From NCBI GenBank assembly GCA_019187085.1, contig JABARS010000001.1, forward strand, positions 409,819 through 473,818: a stretch of DNA of 64,000 nt, written 5' to 3'. The stretch is from Pseudorhodoplanes sp. (GTDB lineage Bacteria; Pseudomonadota; Alphaproteobacteria; Rhizobiales; Xanthobacteraceae). Below are positions 36,082-43,347 of the stretch, piece by piece (the stretch's first letter is position 1; each line of letters opens with the position of its first letter). The position numbers and the translations under genes were made by a program. The notes under the pieces were generated by a model. It made no database searches and was not told the origin of the DNA. It saw only the letters and a list, made by a program, of their open reading frames with translations.

Positions 36082-36954
36082 TCACACCCGCTCGACCGTC
36101 TTGGCCCCGAACAACCCTTGCGGCATCGTGAAGAGCACAAGAAGAATGACAATGAAGGCCACGGCGTCCTTGTACTGGGACGACAGATAGCCGGCCGAGA
36201 ACTGCTCGAGCAGACCGAGCACAAGTCCGCCGACAACGGCCCCGATCGGGTTGCCCATCCCGCCGAGCACCGCGCCGGCAAAGCCCTTGAGCGCCAGCAT
36301 GGTGCCGGCGTCGTAATAGGTCAGCGTGATCGGCGTCACGAGGATGCCGCCGACGGCGCCGATCATCGCCGATATGACGAACGCCATGCCGATCACGGCG
36401 GAGGTGTTGATGCCGGTCAGTTGCGCGGCGGTCCGATTGGCCGCCGTCGCCAGAAGCGACTTGCCGAGCAGGGTGCGGCTCATGAACAGCCACACGGCGA
36501 GCAGGACCAGCGCCACGCCCACCAGCACTACCAGACTCTGCGGCAGCAGCGTTGCGCCACCGATGACGAAAGGCTCGCTGCCGAAGAACGGCGGCAGATT
36601 GTGGAAATTCTTGTCCAGCAGGATCGCCGTCATCCCGCGCAGGAAGATGGAGGCGCCGATGGTGATGATGATCAGGGTCACCGACGACGCGCCCCGCGCC
36701 GGCTCGATCGCCAGGCGATGCAGCAGCAGGCCGACCAGCGCCACGAAGACGATCGCCACGAGCGCGGCGAACCCGATCGGAAGTCCCGCGGCCATCGCAA
36801 AAACGGTCACCATCCCGCCCAGCATGACGAACTCGCCCTGGGCGAAGTTCGCAACGTCGGACGCGTTGTAGATCAGCGTGAATCCCAGGGCCACGAGGGC
36901 ATAGATCGCCCCCACGGTCAGCCCGGAAAACGTGAATTGCAGGAGTTCAGCCAA
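36082..36954 (-). CDS. livH: Branched-chain-type ABC transporter permease LivH
   Basis: A 290-residue permease of about eight helices with the LivH opening SGLTVGAIYALVALGFTLIY and the loop GAVLGGMGNPIGAVVGGL near 225. It follows the binding protein gene after 110 bp, in which a strong hairpin lies, and is tightly coupled to livM. Confidence 0.9.
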   Translation of the reverse strand: MAELLQFTFSGLTVGAIYALVALGFTLIYNASDVANFAQGEFVMLGGMVTVFAMAAGLPIGFAALVAIVFVALVGLLLHRLAIEPARGASSVTLIIITIGASIFLRGMTAILLDKNFHNLPPFFGSEPFVIGGATLLPQSLVVLVGVALVLLAVWLFMSRTLLGKSLLATAANRTAAQLTGINTSAVIGMAFVISAMIGAVGGILVTPITLTYYDAGTMLALKGFAGAVLGGMGNPIGAVVGGLVLGLLEQFSAGYLSSQYKDAVAFIVILLVLFTMPQGLFGAKTVERV

Positions 36955-36981
36955 GCCCCATCCCCGAATGGTTGCCCCGAG

Positions 36982-37009
36982 CGGCCGGCAGCACAGCGGC
37001 TGCCGGCCG
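36982..37009 (-). other. Intercistronic hairpin between binding protein and livH
   Basis: CGGCCGGCAG and CTGCCGGCCG form a perfect 10-bp stem with an 8-base loop and no T-run. Such hairpins after binding-protein genes commonly stabilise the upstream message so that more binding protein than permease is made. That role is inferred. Confidence 0.6.
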
Positions 37010-37064
37010 TGAGGTTCGATCGGAACGCGCGATTGCAGTCAGCTGACGATGCGAGATCGTCCGC

Positions 37065-38219
37065 TCACTGGACAAGCTGCCAATCGCCGTCCTTGATCTC
37101 GATCATCCGGAACGACGTGAGATCGAGGCCGAGATGGTCCGTCGGCGACATGTTGATGACGCCGCCGGTGCCGATGAAGCCTTTGGTCTTTTCGATCTCG
37201 TCGCGCACCTTGGCCTTGTCGGCGGAACCTGCCCGCTTCATCGCTTCGATCAGCATGAACAGCGCGTCGCGCGCGTGACCGCCGAAGGTCGAAACGGGCT
37301 GTCCGGTTTCCTTCTCGAACTTTGTCTTGTAGTCGAGAGCCACCTTCTTGAGCGGGTCGCTGTCCGCCAACTGGGTGGCGACCAGCAGCGCCGCGGCGGG
37401 CAGACGGATGCCGTTGGCGGCCGGCCCGGCGAGGTTGATGAAGCTCTTGGAGGACACGCCGTGGCTCTGATAGAGCGGCACGGTGATGCCGACCTGGCGA
37501 TAGTTGCGGGTGACGATCGCGGGGCCCTGGCCGAAGCCGCAATTGATCACGGCCTGCACACCCGGCGTGTTCTTGATGTTGATGAGCTGCGGCGTCATAT
37601 CGCTGTCCGCAGCGCCATAGATTTCGTCCTTCACCACCTTGATGCCTTCCTTCGGCGCCATGGCGACGCATTCGGCGCGCATCGCCTTGCCCCAGCCGTC
37701 GGTGCCGGAAATCATCGCGATGGTGGTCAGTTTACGCTTCTTCAGGTCTTCGAAGATCTTGCCGCACGACATCGGTTCGGTATGCGGCATCTTGAACACC
37801 CATTTGCGCACCGGGGTCACGATCTCGGCAGCGCCAGCGAGCGAGATATACGGCGTCTGCGCATCTTCGAACACGCTGCGCATCGCAATCGACGTTCCGG
37901 TGATCGAGCCGGCGATCACGGCGTCGACCTTGTCTTCCTCGACGAGGCGGGTTGCGAAGGTGCGCGCCTTGTTGGAATCGCCACCGTCATCGTAGATGAA
38001 GAGTTCGAGCTTCTTGCCGTTCACGCCGCCGGCGGCATTGAGATCCCGCACGTACATTTCCAGCGTTTTCTTTTCCGGATCGCCGAGAAACGAGGCGGGT
38101 CCGGTGATCGACAGCACGGAGCCGATCCGCACGGTATCGGCTGCATAGGCGACCGAAGTCATGAGGCCGGCGGTGATTGCGGCTGCGCCGATCAGCAGGC
38201 TTCTGCGTATCATAGTCAT
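37065..38219 (-). CDS. HAAT-type ABC transporter substrate-binding protein (LivJ/LivK-like)
   Basis: A 384-residue periplasmic binding protein with a signal peptide ending SVAYAAD and a type I periplasmic fold starting VRIGSVLSITGPASFLGD. The blocks GGVNGKKLELFIYDDGGD and GGHARDALFMLIEAM are typical of binding proteins in aromatic acid catabolic clusters. The third ATG of the cluster MMTM is used because GGGAGG lies 5 bp upstream. It is followed by livHMGF. Confidence 0.9.
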   Translation of the reverse strand: MTMIRRSLLIGAAAITAGLMTSVAYAADTVRIGSVLSITGPASFLGDPEKKTLEMYVRDLNAAGGVNGKKLELFIYDDGGDSNKARTFATRLVEEDKVDAVIAGSITGTSIAMRSVFEDAQTPYISLAGAAEIVTPVRKWVFKMPHTEPMSCGKIFEDLKKRKLTTIAMISGTDGWGKAMRAECVAMAPKEGIKVVKDEIYGAADSDMTPQLINIKNTPGVQAVINCGFGQGPAIVTRNYRQVGITVPLYQSHGVSSKSFINLAGPAANGIRLPAAALLVATQLADSDPLKKVALDYKTKFEKETGQPVSTFGGHARDALFMLIEAMKRAGSADKAKVRDEIEKTKGFIGTGGVINMSPTDHLGLDLTSFRMIEIKDGDWQLVQ

Positions 38220-38260
38220 CATTTCCTCCCTGATCATTTACTCTCACTGTCTTTATGAGG

Positions 38261-39121
38261 TCAGATTGGCAGACCTGCCGTTTTTGTTTGGACACGATAG
38301 ACTGAGGTTCTGGCCGTAATATAGAGCGCAGACCAATCCGTGTCCCCCCAGGCGAGGTTGGCAGGAAGCTCCGGCACCGGAATGATGCCGAGGCGACCCC
38401 CGCCCGGATCGAACACCCAGACGCCGCCCGCGCCGGTGACGAATACATGCCCGTCGCGATCTACCTTGATGCCGTCTGGTGCCAGGCCGCTGCCCGGAAT
38501 CTGCGCGAAAAGCCGGCCGCCGGACAGACCGCCCGCGGCATCGACGTTGTAGACCAGCACATGGTTCGCTTCGGTATCGGCGACGTAGAGTCGCTTTTCA
38601 TCGGGAGAAAAGGCAAGGCCGTTCGGCGTGCAATCATCGGCAACAGCTGCGATATCGCTGCCATCCGGCGCCACGCGATAGACTCCGGCGAAATCGAGTT
38701 CGGGATATTCGGCGACCCCGAAAGTCGGATTAAGCCCGTACGGCGGATCGGTGAAGTAGATATAGCCGTCCGACTTGACGACCACGTCGTTCGGACTGTT
38801 GAGGCGACCGCCCTTGTAGTGGGACGCGACGGTCGTCGCGCGGCCGTCCTTTTCGATGCGCGACACGCGCCGTCCGGCGTGTTCGCAGACGATCAGGCGC
38901 CCCTCCCGGTCTCGCGTCAATCCGTTCGACTTTCCGCTCGGCGTGCGGAAAACGGACATGCCGGTGTCCGGCCGCCACTGATGGATGACGTTTGCGGGGA
39001 TGTCGCTGAAGTAAAGGCAGCTATCGCCGGCGTTCCATACCGGACCTTCGGTGAAGAAGAAGCCTGATCCGATCATCTCCACCGTGGCGTCCTTCGCGAT
39101 GATGCTGCTCATGGCACTCAT
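38261..39121 (-). CDS. SMP-30/gluconolactonase family hydrolase
   Basis: A 286-residue six-bladed beta-propeller lactonase: FFFTEGPVWNAGDSCLYFSD (metal Glu) near 19-38, NGLTRDREGRLIVCEH, LNSPNDVVVKSDGYIYFTDP (metal Asn) and the Asp in LAFSPDEKRLYVADTEANH. It would open a lactone, perhaps one formed in ring degradation. The start is uncertain because it lies in a 16-bp tandem repeat; the ATG three codons later is equally good. It precedes the binding protein gene by 40 bp. Confidence 0.85.
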   Translation of the reverse strand: MSAMSSIIAKDATVEMIGSGFFFTEGPVWNAGDSCLYFSDIPANVIHQWRPDTGMSVFRTPSGKSNGLTRDREGRLIVCEHAGRRVSRIEKDGRATTVASHYKGGRLNSPNDVVVKSDGYIYFTDPPYGLNPTFGVAEYPELDFAGVYRVAPDGSDIAAVADDCTPNGLAFSPDEKRLYVADTEANHVLVYNVDAAGGLSGGRLFAQIPGSGLAPDGIKVDRDGHVFVTGAGGVWVFDPGGGRLGIIPVPELPANLAWGDTDWSALYITARTSVYRVQTKTAGLPI

Positions 39122-39144
39122 ATCGACTGGCACTCGTATCGACC
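39113..39144. repeat. 16-bp tandem direct repeat at the SMP-30 start
   Basis: GGCACTCATATCGACT (39113-39128) is followed directly by GGCACTCGTATCGACC, differing at two bases. The duplication creates one of the two candidate start codons of the lactonase gene. It may be a replication slip. Confidence 0.7.
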
Positions 39145-39352
39145 GACTATGTGCCGCGATCATCCAACGCACGGCGGCGCCACTGCGGGTCGCCGGCGAA
39201 AAGCTATCGCTGCCTATCTTGCTTCAAGCCCCGCCGGACCTCTTGCGATTGAACCAGCCATATCCACCTCCCGGCATCCTGCCCGCCGGGCCGCTGCGAC
39301 CGGGACGGAAAACACCCATTTCAGCCGCGCCTCGATGCGCGCGGACACGACG

Positions 39353-39790
39353 TCATGCCGCGCGTATCGGCAGCTCCACGACACCCTTGCCGGGCACGCA
39401 CACGACGCCATCCTGATTCTTGATCCACAGTTCGAGGTCGACGCGCCCCTTGCCGTCCTCAACGGCCTTGGCCGTGATGCGGCCGCCGCAGGTGAGCACG
39501 TTGCCGGGGATCATGAAGTTGCGGAACTGCAGCGCGAGCTTCCTCAGCCGCCCCTTGTCGCCGGCCCAGTCGGTCAGCAACTGCACGTAATAATCGCCCG
39601 CCATGTTTCCCGGCGCGACGATGTCCGGCAATCCGCGCCTCTTCACCGCAAAGGGATTGTCGAAGTGAATGCGATCCATCAGCCAGACGGCCGCGACATA
39701 CATCAGTATGTTCACCGTGTTGACGTCTTTGGTCAGGCTGGGGATTTCCTGCCCGACCGACACATCGTCGAAATAGACCTGCGATCCCAT
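39353..39790 (-). CDS. MaoC-like hotdog dehydratase subunit
   Basis: A 145-residue hotdog protein beginning VYFDDVSVGQEIPSL, the usual opening of MaoC domains, with a GNMAGDYYVQLLTDW block near 60 in place of the standard catalytic D-x4-H helix. It is paired with a FAS1-like dehydratase gene 5 bp upstream, as in two-subunit (R)-hydratases. It probably acts as the half of a heterodimeric enoyl-CoA hydratase or 3-hydroxyacyl-CoA dehydratase. Confidence 0.75.
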   Translation of the reverse strand: MGSQVYFDDVSVGQEIPSLTKDVNTVNILMYVAAVWLMDRIHFDNPFAVKRRGLPDIVAPGNMAGDYYVQLLTDWAGDKGRLRKLALQFRNFMIPGNVLTCGGRITAKAVEDGKGRVDLELWIKNQDGVVCVPGKGVVELPIRAA

Positions 39791-39795
39791 CCGGA

Positions 39796-40326
39796 TTACT
39801 GCGCCTGTTCCTTGCGCGGAGAAGCGATCATCGTGACGATGTGCTTCGCCAGCAGTTCGTCGTTCTGGTTGGTGTAGGTGAATTCCGAGGTCACGAAGAT
39901 CAGCGTGCCGCTCTTGCCGACCTTCTCGCTCATGCCGGTGACGTGCCCGCGCACGGTGACGCGGTCGTTGACATACACCGGCTTGAAGAATTCGAGCTCT
40001 TCACCGCCGCGCACCCATCCGAGCGACCAAGCGCCGGGAATGTCCGGGACGCCGACGAACGACGACAGCCCGTCCTCGCCGAGGTCCTTGCTGCGCTTTT
40101 CCGCGCCGGGAACGCCGACCGCCCAGCTCACATAGTTCAGGGGTGCGGTGATGCCGCCGTGGCGGCCGGCCTTGGCCGCCGCCTCGTCCACGAAGAGCGG
40201 ATTGCCGTCATCGATGGCATAGGCGTAGCGCCGGATATCGCGGGCAAGCACCGGTTCGCCGGTATGTGCGGGATATTCGTGACCGATGAATTTCTTCCAG
40301 CCCAACTCGTCGAGCAGCGAACCCAT
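39796..40326 (-). CDS. FAS1-like dehydratase / MaoC N-terminal domain subunit
   Basis: A 176-residue hotdog protein with RRYAYAIDDGNPLFVDEAAA near 32-51 and WVRGGEELEFFKPVYVNDRV near 104-123, matching the FAS1-like dehydratase family. With the next gene it likely forms a heterodimeric hydratase/dehydratase acting on an acyl-CoA. It heads a minus-strand transcript that continues to livF, and it has a CCGGC-type operator 39 bp upstream. Confidence 0.8.
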   Translation of the reverse strand: MGSLLDELGWKKFIGHEYPAHTGEPVLARDIRRYAYAIDDGNPLFVDEAAAKAGRHGGITAPLNYVSWAVGVPGAEKRSKDLGEDGLSSFVGVPDIPGAWSLGWVRGGEELEFFKPVYVNDRVTVRGHVTGMSEKVGKSGTLIFVTSEFTYTNQNDELLAKHIVTMIASPRKEQAQ

Positions 40327-40364
40327 GACTTTCCGGCACCCTCCCAGACACTTGCCAAAAAAAA

Positions 40365-40410
40365 CCGGCTAGCCGGATTATTATTAATCGAGTAGCTTTT
40401 CCCTTGTCAA
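40365..40410 (-). promoter_or_regulatory. Promoter with CCGGCTAGCCGG operator (site 2)
   Basis: On the minus strand TTGACA (40410-40405), 17 bp, TTAATA (40387-40382), then CCGGCTAGCCGG (40376-40365) overlapping the expected start of transcription. It drives the dehydratase - SMP-30 - Liv genes and faces the divergent TetR gene starting at 40733. The rest of the 406-bp interval shows no gene. Confidence 0.75.
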
Positions 40411-40732
40411 GCGGGGCACGGAGGGCAAATCCGCCCGGCTGCGGCTCAGTTGTCGCAGCGGGGACCCGCCATACGACAGGTGCGGATTAAGCGAAGTTGA
40501 CAAGAATGGAGCCGGTTAAGGATAAGTCTCGCCCGCCGCCCGTGTGGCATCGCGCCGGGATCGTTCAAGACCGTCCGGACCGTCCGGGACCATCAATGAC
40601 CCAAAACAGCTTAAGAGGCGCTGCGTTCCACTGACGAAACCCTCGGCCATCGCTGCACCGTGCGCGTCGAGCGGGAGCCGGGCCCAGGCGAAGCGGACCA
40701 TCATCAGGGCGGCAAAGGCGTCGCATTCCGAA

Positions 40733-41371
40733 ATGACAGCTTCAGAATCGCCATCACTGAGAGCTTTTTCGCCGAAGGAACTGGCGCGCGTCGAAAGCGT
40801 CGCGAAGACCGCCGCGCTTCTTTTCGACAAGGCGGGCTATCACGAGACCAGCCTGAAGGACATTTCCAACGCCGCCTCGCTGAGCAAGGGCGCGATCTAC
40901 TATTACTTCTCCAACAAGCACGAGATCCTGCTCTACATCCTCAACAACTACATGGATCTGCTGCTGAACGGGCTTGAGGAGGAGCTGACGCAGTTTCCCG
41001 ACAGCCTGTCGAAGCTCAAGCACATATTGTCGCGGCACATGGCGACGTTCAGCTCGCATGCCGCGAGCGCACGCATTCTGCTGAAATACGCACACAACCT
41101 GCCGGCCGGTGACCTCGCCGGCATCAACCGTAAGCAAAAGCAGTATGCGCAGATTCTCGCGGAAATCCTTGCCGAGAACGCCGGCCACCGGCTCGACAAG
41201 AAGCAGATCAAGGCCTGCAGCTACATCGTGTTCGGGATGTACAATTCCATTATCTACTGGCACCGGCCGGACGGACCGCTGCCATTGTCGGAATTGACCG
41301 AAATCTGCTGCGAGCTATTTCTCAACGGCTGGAAGTCCTTCATCGCCAAGAACGCCAAGACGGCCTCCTGA
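40733..41371 (+). CDS. TetR/AcrR family regulator, candidate regulator of the CCGGC sites
   Basis: A 212-residue regulator with helix-turn-helix AALLFDKAGYHETSLKDIS and SLSKGAIYYYFSNKHEILL near residues 28-65, and a C-terminal domain typical of acyl-CoA-responsive TetR proteins. The start MTASESPS is chosen; a longer frame upstream adds about 63 residues of low-complexity sequence. It is divergent from the dehydratase operon whose promoter carries a CCGGCTAGCCGG site, so it is the most likely ligand-sensing repressor of the three-site regulon. Confidence 0.8.
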   Translation: MTASESPSLRAFSPKELARVESVAKTAALLFDKAGYHETSLKDISNAASLSKGAIYYYFSNKHEILLYILNNYMDLLLNGLEEELTQFPDSLSKLKHILSRHMATFSSHAASARILLKYAHNLPAGDLAGINRKQKQYAQILAEILAENAGHRLDKKQIKACSYIVFGMYNSIIYWHRPDGPLPLSELTEICCELFLNGWKSFIAKNAKTAS

Positions 41372-41442
41372 TCGTCGCCGTCCGTTGCTCGCCGCCGGGC
41401 CGGCGCACGGTCCTGCCCCGCACCCGACCCGACCTTTTCGCG

Positions 41443-42057
41443 CTATCCGATCTGGCCGATCACGGTCACGATCCCGAACAGGACGACCGCGGCACCCGCG
41501 CCGCGGACCAGGAGATCGGGAACCGAGCGGCGGCAAGCCAGCCCGATCGCAACCCCGATCCCGAGCAGAAGCACGGTCGCGAAGATGAAGCCCGCGCCAT
41601 AAAGCAGCGGCTGCGCCAGATCGGGAATCTCGGTGCCATGGGCATAGCCGTGGAATGTCGCGAAAAGTCCGCCGAGCGCCACCGCGACGAAGACCGGCAG
41701 CTTCGCGAGCATGCAGATCATTAGTCCGAACACGACCAGCGAAACGGCGATCGTCTGGTCGGCTGCGGGCAAGAAGCTTCCGGTGGCGCCCAGGATCGCT
41801 CCGACAATCATCATGCCGACAAAAGCCAGCGGAACGCCGACCAGCGCACGGCCGCCGAGGTAAGCCGCCCAAAGCCCGATCGCCAGCATCGCCACGAGAT
41901 GGTCCGGCCCGAAGACCGGATGCAGGAACCCGCCGACAAAGCTTTCATCGCCCCCGAAATAATGAACGCCCGTGTGTGCCGCCGCCGCCACCGGTAGCAG
42001 TGCGGCACCGGCGCCGAACATCACGGCGAGCGTACGAACACCAATTCCCCGTTTCAT
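41443..42057 (-). CDS. HupE/UreJ family nickel/cobalt permease
   Basis: A 204-residue membrane protein with a signal-like N-terminus, six to seven helices and the HupE/UreJ signature FLHPVFGPDHLVAMLAIGLW near 47-66 plus FATFHGYAHGTEIP near 133, with metal-binding His and Asp. HupE/UreJ proteins import nickel for hydrogenase or urease. No such enzyme genes are here, so the nickel may serve the LarA-like enzyme encoded about 11 kb away. GGAGG lies 9 bp before the ATG. Confidence 0.85.
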   Translation of the reverse strand: MKRGIGVRTLAVMFGAGAALLPVAAAAHTGVHYFGGDESFVGGFLHPVFGPDHLVAMLAIGLWAAYLGGRALVGVPLAFVGMMIVGAILGATGSFLPAADQTIAVSLVVFGLMICMLAKLPVFVAVALGGLFATFHGYAHGTEIPDLAQPLLYGAGFIFATVLLLGIGVAIGLACRRSVPDLLVRGAGAAVVLFGIVTVIGQIG

Positions 42058-42154
42058 CACCGAATTCCTCCGGATCTCTCCAACACTGCTTTTGATGCAA
42101 ACGAATCCCTGCGCGGACGGACCGCCTGGCCGACACGTCCCGCATGCCGCCATT

Positions 42155-42688
42155 TCATTCGGCGGCTTCGGTATGAGCGCTTTTCAGGCGCTTGAGGACG
42201 AACGCCTTCTGCTTGCCGAGCAGATCGAACAGCAGCTGCTTGTCCTTCGACGAATAAATCGAGAAGAAATCCTCGATCCAGATTTCCAGCATCTGCGCCG
42301 CCTCGTCGAACAGCGCGCGACCCTTCCTGGTCATATGGACCAGATTGGCCCGACGGTTGGAGGGGTCGACGACACGCTCGACCAGCCCCTCGGCCTCGAG
42401 ATCGTCGGTCAATCCCGTCACGTTGCCGGTCGTGACCATCATCCGCGACGACAGCTCGCCCATCCGCAGGCCGTTGGGGGCAACGCTGAGCTGCGCGAGC
42501 AGATGGAAACGGGCGAGACTCATATTGTAGGAGTCGCGCAGCCGCCGGCGCATTTCGTTGTCGATGAGCTTGTGCAACGTCAGCAGTCGCAGCCAGAGAC
42601 AGAGGTCCTGGTGACGATTCTTCCGGCCGGGGGTTTCGAGATCCTTGGGGCCCAAATCCTGCCCGACGTCGAATTTTCGACTCTTCAT
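42155..42688 (-). CDS. MarR family regulator
   Basis: A 177-residue winged-helix regulator with SLARFHLLAQLSVAPNGLRM, the recognition region MMVTTGNVTGLTDDLEAEGL near 83-102 and the wing DPSNRRANLVHMTRKG. MarR proteins in catabolic clusters usually sense aromatic acids or their CoA esters. An upstream in-frame start adds 12 residues. It lies between the nickel permease and ferredoxin genes, all on the same strand; its targets may include the ferredoxin/oxidoreductase promoter, which is inference. Confidence 0.8.
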   Translation of the reverse strand: MKSRKFDVGQDLGPKDLETPGRKNRHQDLCLWLRLLTLHKLIDNEMRRRLRDSYNMSLARFHLLAQLSVAPNGLRMGELSSRMMVTTGNVTGLTDDLEAEGLVERVVDPSNRRANLVHMTRKGRALFDEAAQMLEIWIEDFFSIYSSKDKQLLFDLLGKQKAFVLKRLKSAHTEAAE

Positions 42689-42831
42689 TCGCGGGATCGA
42701 ACCTCCGTGCCGATTTGACAGCACAATAAAGGAACAGCGCGTCTCGATTCAATGCAAATCACCTTACGCTCATTTCCGCTTCCGTCCCCGGACCGCATCT
42801 TGCGCGCCCCTGCGCACGAACACGCCGGACG

Positions 42832-43167
42832 TCAGTCGCCGACGCCCGGACTGGGGGAGAACAGATCGCGCTTGTTCGGCAGGTTCGCATTGTCCTTGGC
42901 ATCGGAGTTGGCCGGTCTCTGGGCGGTGATGTTGGGCCAAAGCGCCGCGTATTTCGCATTGATCTCCAGCCATTCCCCGGCACTCGCATCGGTATCGGGC
43001 TTGATCGCCTCGACCGGACATTCCGGCTCGCACACCCCGCAATCGATGCATTCGTCGGGATGGATGACGAGCATGTTCTCGCCCTCGTAGAAGCAGTCGA
43101 CGGGACAGACCTCCACGCAATCGGTGAATTTGCATTTGATGCAGCTCTCGGTGATCACGTAGGTCAA
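42832..43167 (-). CDS. fdxA: Seven-iron ferredoxin FdxA (cluster copy)
   Basis: A 111-residue [3Fe-4S][4Fe-4S] ferredoxin with [18 protein letters not shown] at 9-26 and [12 protein letters not shown] at 40-51. It is close to the second FdxA in this window (the copy next to CarD) but its last 25 residues differ. It is divergent from the large GltD/PyrK-like oxidoreductase and shares a promoter region with it, so it is probably that enzyme's electron partner. Confidence 0.9.
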   Translation of the reverse strand: MTYVITESCIKCKFTDCVEVCPVDCFYEGENMLVIHPDECIDCGVCEPECPVEAIKPDTDASAGEWLEINAKYAALWPNITAQRPANSDAKDNANLPNKRDLFSPSPGVGD

Positions 43168-43284
43168 GAGCGGCTCCCTCCTTCCACCGCAACGGTGCGA
43201 CGACGCCTTCTCGCTCCGCCGAATGGACCGCTGCCGCGCCCTCGGGCGGGTTCCGCGGCGGCGGCGACAATATCTGTTCTAAGG

Positions 43285-43330
43285 TTGACACCTATTTTTG
43301 TAATTACTTATAAATATCTTAGTTGTCAAC
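43285..43330. promoter_or_regulatory. Back-to-back promoters of ferredoxin and Nfn-like oxidoreductase
   Basis: On the plus strand TTGACA (43285-43290) and TATAAA (43309-43314, 18 bp apart) face the oxidoreductase gene. On the minus strand TTGACA (43329-43324) and TAATTA (43306-43301, 17 bp) face ferredoxin. GTTGACA and TGTCAAC thus form an inverted repeat enclosing both -10 elements, so the two genes must be co-regulated or compete. The spacer is very AT-rich compared with its surroundings. Confidence 0.65.
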
Positions 43331-43347
43331 TATTGGGTGAATGGGAC

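Noticed and set aside
42058..42154. Possible nickel/cobalt riboswitch ahead of the HupE-type permease.
   Set aside because: The short interval shows no repeated hairpin modules or conserved joining bases of the NiCo or B12 classes.
43265..43281. TGTTCTA half-site shared between the lar-like and ferredoxin/Nfn promoters.
   Set aside because: Only one half matches and the other arm is not conserved, so a common regulator cannot be supported.
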